IMG/VR virus record: IMGVR_UViG_3300004461_000463
Coordinates: 1 to 36,825 of that record
Strand: one strand, 5' to 3'
Source: a virus
Length of the DNA stretch: 36,825 bases
A program made the translations under genes and the position numbers. The notes below the pieces were generated by a model that was not told where the DNA came from, made no database searches, and saw only the letters and a list, made by a program, of their open reading frames with translations. Shown in pieces: positions 12,536-21,143 of the stretch. Each line of letters starts with the position of its first letter. Position 1 is the stretch's first letter.

Positions 12536-15241
12536 ATGGATAACGCTACTAGGAAGGAGCTACTGTATAGAGCAAGAGCTGCTGGATATCCTGGCAGTAT
12601 CTTAGATGTTTATGCAAATTACGATCAAGGGAAAGATTTAATTGCTGAATTCCAAGATCAACAAAGGCATCAACAAATGTCAGGTATGGCTGCCCAACAA
12701 TCTGGGTTACAGCAATCTGCACAACAAGGAGGCCAACACCCACAAATGGATATGCAACCACAAGCTGTTGAAATGCCAGCTATTCCTAGTCTTCCAACTC
12801 CTGCCCCTAAGTTTACTCCTCCACAGCCCCCACAACCAATAGGAGTCCAATCACAAGATACCCCAATGGGAATTGTATCGGGGCAATCAGGCCCCAATCA
12901 GGGTAGAGCTATATTTGCAACTGGTGGATTTAAATACGATGAAGGAGGACCTATAGATTGGGAAAGTATTAAAAACCCAGAATTAGGGGCAAAAGCTAAA
13001 GCAGCAGGATGGGATACAGTAGAGCAATATAGAAATGCTAAGTGGGGATATAATACAACTGCACCAGGTACCCCAAAAGCTGACTTACCAGTATTTCCGA
13101 CAAGAATAGGACCTACAAAAGAAGCTGCTGTATTAGATGCAAATCAAAAAGAGCAAATGAAAAAATTTGCAGAAGAGCATCCTTACAGAGGAAATGTTCC
13201 TAATGATCCCGCAGGTCTTCCAAGTGTTCCTATTTTTGAAACAGCCCTTATGGCTGGTGCAAGTATACCAGCATTAGTTAGCAGTGGAGAAGCTCTAGGA
13301 GGAAGTGCTTTTGGGCAGGCTGCTAAAGCAGCTTGGAATTATTCTTCTAAAAGTATTCCTGGATTAAGTTTAGGTAATTTAGTAGAAGCATATGGAGCAG
13401 GACAAGCTACATCTCAAATACCTGAAAACTTAAAAAAATGGCAAAAAGGAGATTATAAAAATGCCGCAATGGAGGCAGCTCTTTTAGGAACAGATTTTAT
13501 AGGAATAGGTGTCTTGAATAGTTTTAGACCAAAGTATACTGCTTTTAAAAACTCTCCTATAAAATATGTAGATCCAGAATTAACAGGTACTAAACTAGGG
13601 CAATCTCCAGATTTAAATTTACAGTTATTAAAAGAAAAAGGTCCTAAATTTGAACAAAGAGTTTTAGAACTTTCTAAACTTCCTCCATACAACTCTGTAA
13701 TGGACGAGGGATTTGATCCAAATACTGTAATACATAGACTTAATACAGAAATAGTAAATGGAAAACCATTACCAAGTTTAGATGCTCAATTAGATGCTGC
13801 AGAGCAACATAAATTAAAATACTGTCCTCCAGGAGCAGCTTGTGCAGAAAGTTCAAATCACATTGCACAATCTATTTGGAATAAACTAAATCCATCGGAG
13901 CCGTATGCATACAATGAAAATGCTGCTGATGCTTGGTATACTAGAGATCAAATGGTTAGACATGGGGGAGAAGTTGTATATGATAGTGGAAAACAACCAT
14001 TCCATAAATTTGATATAGGTAATTTACAAATAGGTGATCAAGTTATGATGGGCCCTGGATCTGTTACAACGTTTCCAGATAAAGATCCTGTTACAGGTCT
14101 TTTAAAAGAAGACGGAGTTCAACACAGGGCTACAATAGTAGGAAGAAATGAGCAAGGGCAGCCGTTAATACTTGAATCAGGTTTAGGAAACACTTTAATA
14201 CCTGTTCCTTTGCAGAGTAATCTTTTTTACTCAAACAGTGGTAATTATGGTATTAGAAGTATAGTAAGACCTAAACAATTTATAGGTGCTGAAGAAAAAA
14301 TTGCAGAAAGATTATTTAAAAATGGACAAATTAACACACCAGGGTCTATAGAATTTGACTCAAAATTTCCATCATTTAAAAATTTCTACGAAACCAACAA
14401 AACACAAATTAAACATACATTAAATTTAAATCCAGACGAATCTGACCAAGTTTTCAGAGCTGTAATGGGAATTGGGGCACAAGAAACTAAATTAAATAAT
14501 AGACTACCTGGATCAAAATTAGCTAAAGCAAAAGTCAACTTTGAGAAAAAATTAGAGGAAAAAAACTTAACTCCTATAGTAAAATCAGGAGTTAATGCAG
14601 TTAAAAAAGTAGGAAATGCTTTAACATACTTTCCTAACAAAAATTTAGCACCATTCCCTGGAAATGCTAGATTAGAAATGGAAGCTCATAAATTAGTAGG
14701 TTCAGGGGAGTTTAAAGATGTAAAAGAAGCTATTGGGCACCTGTATGCAACTAAATATAATAAGCCCCCTAAATTTTCAACCAATAGTACAATTCCATCT
14801 AAAGGAATGTTCAAGCAAAAGGAAATTTCAAGCACAGGAAAATCTTTTGGATTAGATCAAAGTAATTTTGCAAATAATGAAGCTGTGCAATTAGAATCTG
14901 CAATGGCTAATTTAACAGACATTGCAAAAAGACTCCAAAAAGATAACCCTGATTATAGTTTTGAAAAGGCTCTTGACTTAGCTATTCTTTCATGGAATTC
15001 TCCATCAAAAGCTAAGAGTAAAGATCTTGTAGACTTTTATTATCATGGAATAGGAAATCCTGATCCAGATAAAATAAAGTTTGATTACTTAGAAAAAGTA
15101 AAAGCAAACATGGCAAAAATTACTCCTATTACAGGTATAAAACCTAAGTCTAAGGAAAGTATAGGAACTTTTGTACATAAAACAGGAGGTTTTGCAGAAA
15201 AGAAATGCTACACTTGTGTAGGTAGAAAACGACGAGTGTGA
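12536..15241 (+). CDS. Large virion protein with NlpC/P60-like and transglycosylase-like domains (901 residues)
   Basis: Residues 1-45 are helical, 45-110 a Gln/Pro-rich linker (MPAIPSLPTPAPKFTPPQPP). Near residue 430 comes a cysteine-peptidase-like module: GAACAESSNHIA (candidate nucleophile Cys436), IGDQVMMGPG, GVQHRATIVG (candidate His530) and PLILESG. This is the order and spacing of NlpC/P60- or CHAP-type wall peptidases. From about 640, GIGAQETKL (Glu650), then SFGLDQSNFAN (about 769-779) and LAILSWNSPSKA resemble a lytic transglycosylase-type lysozyme. The C-terminus ends GGFAEKKCYTCVGRKRRV. It is probably carried in the virion to open the wall during DNA entry. Both enzymatic calls are by motif only. 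A weak terminator follows. Confidence 0.7.
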   Translation: MDNATRKELLYRARAAGYPGSILDVYANYDQGKDLIAEFQDQQRHQQMSGMAAQQSGLQQSAQQGGQHPQMDMQPQAVEMPAIPSLPTPAPKFTPPQPPQPIGVQSQDTPMGIVSGQSGPNQGRAIFATGGFKYDEGGPIDWESIKNPELGAKAKAAGWDTVEQYRNAKWGYNTTAPGTPKADLPVFPTRIGPTKEAAVLDANQKEQMKKFAEEHPYRGNVPNDPAGLPSVPIFETALMAGASIPALVSSGEALGGSAFGQAAKAAWNYSSKSIPGLSLGNLVEAYGAGQATSQIPENLKKWQKGDYKNAAMEAALLGTDFIGIGVLNSFRPKYTAFKNSPIKYVDPELTGTKLGQSPDLNLQLLKEKGPKFEQRVLELSKLPPYNSVMDEGFDPNTVIHRLNTEIVNGKPLPSLDAQLDAAEQHKLKYCPPGAACAESSNHIAQSIWNKLNPSEPYAYNENAADAWYTRDQMVRHGGEVVYDSGKQPFHKFDIGNLQIGDQVMMGPGSVTTFPDKDPVTGLLKEDGVQHRATIVGRNEQGQPLILESGLGNTLIPVPLQSNLFYSNSGNYGIRSIVRPKQFIGAEEKIAERLFKNGQINTPGSIEFDSKFPSFKNFYETNKTQIKHTLNLNPDESDQVFRAVMGIGAQETKLNNRLPGSKLAKAKVNFEKKLEEKNLTPIVKSGVNAVKKVGNALTYFPNKNLAPFPGNARLEMEAHKLVGSGEFKDVKEAIGHLYATKYNKPPKFSTNSTIPSKGMFKQKEISSTGKSFGLDQSNFANNEAVQLESAMANLTDIAKRLQKDNPDYSFEKALDLAILSWNSPSKAKSKDLVDFYYHGIGNPDPDKIKFDYLEKVKANMAKITPITGIKPKSKESIGTFVHKTGGFAEKKCYTCVGRKRRV

Positions 15242-15252
15242 TATAATAAAGC

Positions 15253-15282
15253 AAAGTATAAAAATAAAATTTATGCTTTTTG
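15253..15282 (+). terminator. Hairpin terminator between the 901-residue gene and the scaffold
   Basis: AAAGTATAAA (15253-15262) pairs with TTTATGCTTT (15270-15279), with one G-T pair and a 7-base loop, followed by a short T run. The stem is AT-rich, so termination is probably partial. It separates two transcription units, since a promoter box follows at 15298. Confidence 0.55.
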
Positions 15283-15297
15283 ATTAAAAACTAGTAA

Positions 15298-15305
15298 TAC
15301 CTTTG
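15298..15305 (+). promoter_or_regulatory. -7 box TACCTTTG, 5 nt before the scaffold ATG
   Basis: TACCTTTG fits TAnnTTTG and is separated from the ATG at 15311 by TATCT, exactly five bases. TTTG at 15279-15282 is upstream with a 15-base spacer, shorter than usual. It would give a leaderless or nearly leaderless mRNA for scaffold and capsid protein. Confidence 0.65.
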
Positions 15306-15310
15306 TATCT

Positions 15311-16447
15311 ATGAGTAAACCAAACGACAAATTAGATTTCTCAGACATCTCTTTCGACGATTTTATAGGAGATGGACTTGAGGCAGCTAATCCAAAAGAG
15401 GATAAAGCTGAAAATATTGACAATGATGACGATCTTGAAGATCAAGATGAAGACATCGATGATAATAACGAAGATGATGCTGATGACGATGAGGACAACA
15501 ATCCTGCACCTCGTAAGTCATCTACTAAAAAAGGAGTCTTTGATGATTCTGATGATGATGTAGATGATGAAGAAGACGAGGATGATGGTGAAGGTTCTAT
15601 CACAGATTCAATTGCAAAAGCTTTAGGCTACGAATTAGAAAAAGATTATGCTGATACCGAGGAAGGATTAGCAGAGTTTACTAAAGACGTTGCTAAAGAG
15701 ATTGCAGAAGATCAACTTCAAGCATTGTTTGAGCAGTTCCCTACAGTGCAAAAACATCTTGACTTTGTACTAGCTGGTGGAGATCCTGATAAGTTCTTTC
15801 AAACCTACAACCCATCAATGGATTATGGGCAAATTGAAATGGACAAAGATGACGCTAGAACTCAAAAAGGATTTTTAACTGAATACTTAAGAGAAAAGGG
15901 GCATGATGATGATTTCATCAAAGATATGATTGAGGATTATGAAGACTCTGGCAAATTATATGACAGAGCTTTAAATGCACAAAAACATCTTGCTGCTGGT
16001 CAAGCTAAAGAAAGAGAAGAAATTGTAGCTCGTCAAAGAGAGGCACAAAAACAACAACAACAACAAACTGAAGAGTTTTGGGAGAGTGTTGCAACTACAA
16101 TCGAGCAAGGAAAAGAATTTGCTGGGATTAAAATTCCAGACCGTGAGAAAGCAAAGTTCTTTGACTACATCTCTAAACCTGTAGATAAGCAAGGACGTAC
16201 TAAAAGAGACGTTGACTATGCTTCTGCAGAAATGGATGCTAAGTTAGCATTGGACTACTTGATGTATAAGAAGCTTGAGTTGAGTGATATTATCTCAACT
16301 AAAGTTAAATCAGCAAGTGCACAAAACTTAAGACAAAAAATTCAAAGCAATCAAGAAAGAGTAAAGAATTTCGGAAAGGCTGAGAAAGGGAAAATAAAAA
16401 CATTTGATCCAGACCAACTGGATGTAAAGAGGCTGTTTGAAAAATAA
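15311..16447 (+). CDS. Capsid scaffolding protein (378 residues)
   Basis: The N-terminal 95 residues are extraordinarily acidic (runs such as DDDLEDQDEDIDDNNEDD). Then comes a helical body (SITDSIAKALGYELEKDYAD), a Gln-rich charged helix (REAQKQQQQQTEEFWESVAT), and a basic C-terminal segment (LRQKIQSNQERVKNFGKAEK) ending FDPDQLDVKRLFEK. Extreme acidity, high helix content, a basic C-terminus that can touch the capsid protein, and position immediately upstream of the capsid gene are the standard marks of a scaffold. It acts inside the procapsid and is removed before or during packaging. A leaderless-type promoter box precedes it. Confidence 0.85.
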   Translation: MSKPNDKLDFSDISFDDFIGDGLEAANPKEDKAENIDNDDDLEDQDEDIDDNNEDDADDDEDNNPAPRKSSTKKGVFDDSDDDVDDEEDEDDGEGSITDSIAKALGYELEKDYADTEEGLAEFTKDVAKEIAEDQLQALFEQFPTVQKHLDFVLAGGDPDKFFQTYNPSMDYGQIEMDKDDARTQKGFLTEYLREKGHDDDFIKDMIEDYEDSGKLYDRALNAQKHLAAGQAKEREEIVARQREAQKQQQQQTEEFWESVATTIEQGKEFAGIKIPDREKAKFFDYISKPVDKQGRTKRDVDYASAEMDAKLALDYLMYKKLELSDIISTKVKSASAQNLRQKIQSNQERVKNFGKAEKGKIKTFDPDQLDVKRLFEK

Positions 16448-16454
16448 CGCAAAT

Positions 16455-16462
16455 TAACTTTA
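16455..16462 (+). promoter_or_regulatory. Promoter-like box TAACTTTA before the capsid gene
   Basis: TAACTTTA differs from TAnnTTTG only in the last base and lies 13 bases before the capsid ATG. Boxes of the same TAnnTTTA form precede the portal (9853), the 18022 gene (17949) and the 21144 gene (21119). An extra promoter here would help explain high capsid expression, but the evidence is only the motif. Confidence 0.3.
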
Positions 16463-16475
16463 AAAACTAAGAATC

Positions 16476-17897
16476 ATGTCAGTAATGCAAGTTTTAAAGA
16501 CGTACTATAACGATAGTCAGATGACCGATACTAACTCATTGGTTAATGCACTTATGGAACGTCCAGAGGAGTTATCTCCTATTATCACTCACCTAGCCGG
16601 TCGTGAAGAGAAAAAGTTCCCATTATCTTTCTTAACAGAAGGTGTTGGAAACACTAAATCTATCGATCGTTTCGAGTATGAGTACCGTGTTAAAACACAC
16701 GAAATTAATGTTCGTCCTGTTGTTGTAGGATTGGCCGCAGCTGCTGGTGCAGGTGGAGCTCCTTTCTACTTAACTTTCCCAGACAAATGGTTCGTATTCC
16801 CTTACACTCTTGTTTCTCAATCAGGTGTATTGGCACGTATCATGGCTGAGCCAGTTGCAGACGGTGCAGGTTGGAAATACACTCTAAGAATTGTATCTCC
16901 TGACACTGCTAACGTTCCTGCTAACGATGTAGCTGCTGGTGCTCTTTGGGGTCAATTGTATGCTAACGTTGGAGTGGATTTCTCTCGTGGAAATGCTTCT
17001 AACTGGACTGCTCCAGGTTTAGTTCGTTCTAAAATTGGAACTATCCGTAAATCTTATCACTTCTCTGGAAATGCTAAAGATTACGTTGCACAATTCGAAC
17101 TTCCTTTGAAAGAAGGTAGCAAGACTAAATTGTGGATGGATTACGAAGAGTACCGTCACATGTTGAAGTTCAAAGAAGAGTGTGAAATGTACTACTGGTA
17201 CGGTCAGAAAACTCACGATGCATCTGGTGTTTCTACCATGTTGGATGAGAATGGTCAGCCAGTTATTTCAGGTCCTGGTCTTCTTGAGCAAATCATCAAC
17301 AAAGACACTTACTCTACGTTGACTCAAACTAAACTTGAAGAAACAATTGGAGATTTGTTCTATGGTATGACTGATGCTACAGACAAGCAAGTTACCCTTT
17401 ACACTGGTATTGGTGGAGCTCGTGAGTTTGACAAAGCTCTTAAGTCTTACTATGGTAGCAATATTTTCTTACAAACTACTCAACCATACTTCATCACTGG
17501 ATCTGGTCGTAACTTGGGAATTACCGGTTACTTCACTAGCTACCAACACGTTGATGGTTACCAAGTAAATGTAGTGAAGTCTCACTTGTTTGACCACGGT
17601 CCTGTTGCTCAAGCTTCTCAAAAGCACCCAGTATCAGGTCTTCCACTTGAATCTTACCGTATGGTATTCGTTGACCAGTCAACTTATGACGGAGAAAACA
17701 ACTTACAAATGATCAATAAAAAAGGTCGTGAGTTACTTCGTTGGTGTGTTGCTGGTTCAGTAGTTCCTAAAGGATTTACTTCCAACGATAGCCGTGCTAG
17801 TGATATAGACGGTGCTTCTGTTCATATGCTTAAGACTGCTGGTATCTTACTTCGTCGTTTCGATACAAGCTTGGATCTTAAGTGTATTGCATCGTAA
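16476..17897 (+). CDS. Major capsid protein, crAss-like HK97-fold type (473 residues)
   Basis: The length, position after the scaffold and composition fit the crAss-like major capsid protein. Recognisable stretches are the N-terminal helix (MSVMQVLKTYYNDSQMTDTN), HLAGREEKKFPLSFLTEG, KIGTIRKSYHFSGNAKDY, MDYEEYRHMLKFKEECEMYY and HPVSGLPLESYRMVFVDQ. No maturation-protease gene or prohead-cleavage site is evident. Codon use is markedly different from most neighbours: arginine is nearly always CGT where other genes use AGA, a sign of very high expression. A perfect-looking terminator follows 20 bases after the stop, so capsid mRNA probably ends there. Confidence 0.9.
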   Translation: MSVMQVLKTYYNDSQMTDTNSLVNALMERPEELSPIITHLAGREEKKFPLSFLTEGVGNTKSIDRFEYEYRVKTHEINVRPVVVGLAAAAGAGGAPFYLTFPDKWFVFPYTLVSQSGVLARIMAEPVADGAGWKYTLRIVSPDTANVPANDVAAGALWGQLYANVGVDFSRGNASNWTAPGLVRSKIGTIRKSYHFSGNAKDYVAQFELPLKEGSKTKLWMDYEEYRHMLKFKEECEMYYWYGQKTHDASGVSTMLDENGQPVISGPGLLEQIINKDTYSTLTQTKLEETIGDLFYGMTDATDKQVTLYTGIGGAREFDKALKSYYGSNIFLQTTQPYFITGSGRNLGITGYFTSYQHVDGYQVNVVKSHLFDHGPVAQASQKHPVSGLPLESYRMVFVDQSTYDGENNLQMINKKGRELLRWCVAGSVVPKGFTSNDSRASDIDGASVHMLKTAGILLRRFDTSLDLKCIAS

Positions 17898-17917
17898 ATT
17901 GTGTTTGGTTTGCACTA

Positions 17918-17949
17918 AAAAAGGGGCAGGTAAATGCCTGCTCCTTTTT
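17918..17949 (+). terminator. Intrinsic terminator after the capsid gene
   Basis: Thirteen paired bases (AAAAAGGGGCAGG at 17918-17930 with CCTGCTCCTTTTT at 17937-17949, one G-T pair) enclose a six-base loop and end in five T. TATCTTTATAG follows directly (17949-17959) and may act as a promoter box for the next unit. Confidence 0.9.
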
Positions 17950-18021
17950 ATCTTTATAGTTTTAAAATATTAGGTTATTCTTTCCCCTAATACTTACTAA
18001 TACAAAAAGAACAAAAACAAA

Positions 18022-18828
18022 ATGAAGACAGTTATAATCAGAAGGTTAGAGGTTTTAAACCACTTACCAAAAGAGATCCGAGCAGGAGCAAAGATCAAAA
18101 TCGGTTCAATTTATGTGAACCGTCAGCCACTCAAAGGATTGGATGGAGAAGAAGAAAACAAAATTCTCTCAAAAGTAATTGATGTACCACCTGGACATGA
18201 GAAATGGCCAGAGAAGACCAAAGACTTCTGGGCAAGTTTAGCATTAAAAGTTCCTTTCGAGGGAGTTGAACTAAACATTGACACAGATGAAACTGGTATG
18301 CCTGAGAATGTAATGGATTTTATTCATTATCAATGGTGTAAAAAGCATAGACAAGTGGCAGCAAACGAGGAAGAGATGAGAAACAACTCTGAAAAGAGAT
18401 TTTACATCTACGATCCAGCTAAAGACTTGTTAAAGAAACATGCTAGAGTTCAAGTTAAAAAGGATGCTGATAAAGAATTTATCAAGCTTACTGGAAACTT
18501 TGATAAGATGAGAGCAATTACAAGAGTATTAACTTCAGGGGATCCTTCAAGATTATCTGAAATTGAACTCGAAAACAATTTGTACGAGCTTAAAGAAGCT
18601 GGTCCAGACAAATTCTTACGATATGCTTTAGATGCAGATCTAGAACTACGTGCAGAAATTGAAGAAATGGTTGAGCAGTCAGTACTTAGAAGAATCGGAA
18701 ATCAAGTTATCTTTGAGGACGAAACTTTAGGGGAAGACATTAAAGACACAATCATTTACTTCAAAAACAAGAAAAACTCTGGAGCAGTAAATACTATGAG
18801 AGCTCGTTTAAAAGAAGTAAAACACTAA
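18022..18828 (+). CDS. Conserved structural/assembly protein after the capsid gene (268 residues)
   Basis: ATG at 18022 is preceded by an A-rich leader (AAAGAACAAAAACAAA), the usual start context here. The N-terminal third looks beta-rich (IRAGAKIKIGSIYVNRQPL). The middle has DFIHYQWCKKHRQVAANEEE and FYIYDPAKDLLKKHARVQ, and the C-terminal half is helical and charged (LSEIELENNLYELKEAGPDK). I recall this style of protein between capsid and connector genes in crAss-like phages, without an assigned function. It could be a head-completion protein or a tail-assembly factor. It follows a terminator, so it depends on read-through or on the TATCTTTA box at 17949. Confidence 0.8.
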   Translation: MKTVIIRRLEVLNHLPKEIRAGAKIKIGSIYVNRQPLKGLDGEEENKILSKVIDVPPGHEKWPEKTKDFWASLALKVPFEGVELNIDTDETGMPENVMDFIHYQWCKKHRQVAANEEEMRNNSEKRFYIYDPAKDLLKKHARVQVKKDADKEFIKLTGNFDKMRAITRVLTSGDPSRLSEIELENNLYELKEAGPDKFLRYALDADLELRAEIEEMVEQSVLRRIGNQVIFEDETLGEDIKDTIIYFKNKKNSGAVNTMRARLKEVKH

Positions 18829-18841
18829 AACTAACTAGTCA

Positions 18842-19978
18842 ATGACTGTTAACGAAATGCATATAGCTGTCAACCAAGGGGTGCAAAAAATTGCATCCTT
18901 CCAGGTTGACAACTTATTACCTCAGGAGATCGACCATGAGTTGAACCTTGCTATGATGAGATTCATTAAGCAAAGATTTAACTACACGTCTAATCGTTTG
19001 GGGAAAGGTTTCGAACAGTCACAGAAAAGAATAGATGACCTTCGTAACTTATTAGTAGAAAACTCAGGTGCTACTACTGCCGAAGGACTTGTCTATACTT
19101 CAAACTATTCAAATGTCTATGTGGATCGGTATACCTTTCCACTAGACTATTTGTTTTTAATATCAGTAAGAGCCGAAGTTTACTTTACTTGTAACGTAAA
19201 TATTCAAAACTTAATAACACCAGTGCAAAAAGTTGCAAGTGGTGTAAGAATTGACTTAACTCCTCCTGCACCTGGGTACGTATTAACTACCTTTGACAGA
19301 TGGAGTACTGCAATGTCAGAATGGGAGGGAATAATGAATCTTCCTATCGGGGAAACGATTACAACAGACCAACTCTATGACAGCAACAACTATAACTTTG
19401 GTATAAGACCTGCAACTTCTTTCCCAGAAGGAACAGCTGGAGCAACTTCTCAACAAAATCCATACTTAGATAGTAATCAAGTTTATTTAGTTAATAATTC
19501 TTGGGACGGTACAATTTGGGGAGGAGGAAATCCTGTTTCAGTGCAATCAACCTGGATATTGCCAGGCAATATGGCAAGTGCAATTTATGTGCAGCATGCT
19601 GTAACTGAAACAACTACTAAAACGACTAGAACATATCCAACAGGTAGCTATAGAATAAGCTTAGCTTCATTTGGACAACATGACGATATTTTGTATATGA
19701 TGGACGATCCATTCAACATGAGCTGGTACAAAGAGCCAACATATACAATCGAAGAAAATTACATCGATGTTTACACCGATAATCAATTTGTAGTACCGAG
19801 TGTTAAAATAAAATACATTCGGAAACCTGTAGAAATCTCATATACTAATGGAGTAGGATGTGAATTAGCCGTTCACACTCACCATGAAATAGTTGAGATG
19901 ACTGTAAAAAGTATACTGGAAGGTATTCAAGACCCAAGGTATCAAACTCAAACAATGGAAACATTCGAGAGTGAATAA
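18842..19978 (+). CDS. Putative head-tail connector (ring) protein (378 residues)
   Basis: The N-terminus (MTVNEMHIAVNQGVQKIASF, LLPQEIDHELNLAMMRFIKQ, RLGKGFEQSQKRIDDLRNLL) is a pattern I associate with a conserved virion protein of crAss-like and related Bacteroidota podophages. The middle is beta-rich and Thr/Asn/Ser-rich, and the end returns to SVKIKYIRKPVEISYTNG and HTHHEIVEMTVKSILEGIQD. The latter is like the helical layer of connector/adaptor proteins. It likely forms one of the rings stacked under the portal. Its codon use is AGA-rich, in contrast with the next gene. Confidence 0.75.
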   Translation: MTVNEMHIAVNQGVQKIASFQVDNLLPQEIDHELNLAMMRFIKQRFNYTSNRLGKGFEQSQKRIDDLRNLLVENSGATTAEGLVYTSNYSNVYVDRYTFPLDYLFLISVRAEVYFTCNVNIQNLITPVQKVASGVRIDLTPPAPGYVLTTFDRWSTAMSEWEGIMNLPIGETITTDQLYDSNNYNFGIRPATSFPEGTAGATSQQNPYLDSNQVYLVNNSWDGTIWGGGNPVSVQSTWILPGNMASAIYVQHAVTETTTKTTRTYPTGSYRISLASFGQHDDILYMMDDPFNMSWYKEPTYTIEENYIDVYTDNQFVVPSVKIKYIRKPVEISYTNGVGCELAVHTHHEIVEMTVKSILEGIQDPRYQTQTMETFESE

Positions 19979-20014
19979 TTAAATAATGTGTTAAACGCCT
20001 AAACTTTAAACAAA

Positions 20015-21070
20015 ATGGCACCTTCAAATCTAAGTCAGGTATTTGTTATCAATAACCCTGATATGTATTCTACAACCACTTTCAGCAATAATAATGCTGT
20101 TACTGGTTCTCGTTTGGCTGCTTGGGATATGGATGGTATTACAAATTCAGGAGCTGCTATTAACGTAGTAACTGCTTTATTTGATGCAACTACCAAACTT
20201 CCAAACTTCAAACGTATTCAGTTGACTCAAACAATGCCTTCTGGTAATGTTATTTCTACTCCTATCATTGACTTGAAGGATATCAAACGTATCAACTATC
20301 GTAAGTATGCTACTGTAGCACCAACTGTACAGGCACAAACAGTAACTTGGTCAGCATTGCCTACTGCTTCTAAAGCTGTAATGATCCGTATTGCACTTCG
20401 TACTGCACCTACTGATTACAACAGTTTTGCTAATCCAAGCAATGCTTACAATGACCTTTCTGGTGGTGGTTACACTTTCCCATTGGTTGGTAACTTTGCT
20501 GCAGGTCGTATGATCTTCAACATCGAAGTACCTGCTGGAACTTATGCTGACACTACTGCTTTTGGTACGTATGTTAGAAATGCAATTGCTGCTAACCCAA
20601 CTTTGAATGCAATCTTTGTTACAAGTGGTACTAGTACTTTAGTACTTACTGCTCGTCACTACGGAGTGCAATTTGATTTGATTGCTCAATATTCTGATGG
20701 ATCTACTAATAACTTCATTACTAGTATTGTATCTACTATGCCTACTGCAGCAGCTGCATCTAACTTCATCGTAGCTTTAGGAGACGAGAAGAAGCAACGT
20801 GCTCGTTATGGTAACTTCAACCGTATGTACTTCCCATTTGCATTCCCTGAGTTTGCTCAGCCTACTTTCAAGTATGATGTAATTGAAATTCAATACAATC
20901 ATAGCTGGCCTCAAAGTACTGGTATTGCTCGTGCAGGTGAGTTGAACACTTTACGTATCTATGCTGGTGCTAGTTCTACTGCATTATCTTATGCAGGTGC
21001 TTCTACTGGTTCAGAACTTGCTACAGTATTTGGTTACACTGGTGGTACTGATTCTGAGCAATTGCTTTAA
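20015..21070 (+). CDS. Abundant virion structural protein (351 residues)
   Basis: Composition is Ala/Thr/Ser/Asn-rich with little charge, typical of a beta-rich virion protein: AWDMDGITNSGAAINVVTAL, LVGNFAAGRMIFNIEVPAGT, RARYGNFNRMYFPFAFPEFA and YDVIEIQYNHSWPQSTG. Arginine codons are almost all CGT, as in the capsid gene, while adjacent genes prefer AGA, so it is probably one of the two most abundant virion proteins. It might be a tail-tube, decoration or auxiliary capsid protein; sequence alone does not decide. A perfect 12-bp hairpin terminator follows. The leader is A-rich (TTTAAACAAA). Confidence 0.8.
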   Translation: MAPSNLSQVFVINNPDMYSTTTFSNNNAVTGSRLAAWDMDGITNSGAAINVVTALFDATTKLPNFKRIQLTQTMPSGNVISTPIIDLKDIKRINYRKYATVAPTVQAQTVTWSALPTASKAVMIRIALRTAPTDYNSFANPSNAYNDLSGGGYTFPLVGNFAAGRMIFNIEVPAGTYADTTAFGTYVRNAIAANPTLNAIFVTSGTSTLVLTARHYGVQFDLIAQYSDGSTNNFITSIVSTMPTAAAASNFIVALGDEKKQRARYGNFNRMYFPFAFPEFAQPTFKYDVIEIQYNHSWPQSTGIARAGELNTLRIYAGASSTALSYAGASTGSELATVFGYTGGTDSEQLL

Positions 21071-21085
21071 TCTGTAATCTATTTT

Positions 21086-21117
21086 AAAAGTAGGGGAGTC
21101 AAATCCCCTACTTTTTA
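21086..21117 (+). terminator. Perfect intrinsic terminator after the 20015 gene
   Basis: AAAAGTAGGGGA (21086-21097) and TCCCCTACTTTT (21104-21115) form a perfect 12-bp stem with a six-base loop and a T tract. The A-rich foot makes it usable in both directions. A TATCTTTA box lies just downstream (21119-21126). Confidence 0.92.
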
Positions 21118-21143
21118 TTATCTTTACATTCAAATTAACTTCA

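Noticed and set aside
12670-12897. Leftward cysteine/glycine-rich 75-codon frame
   Set aside because: It is the reverse complement of the Gln/Pro-rich linker of the 901-residue protein, whose codon pattern yields artificial Gly/Cys-rich frames.
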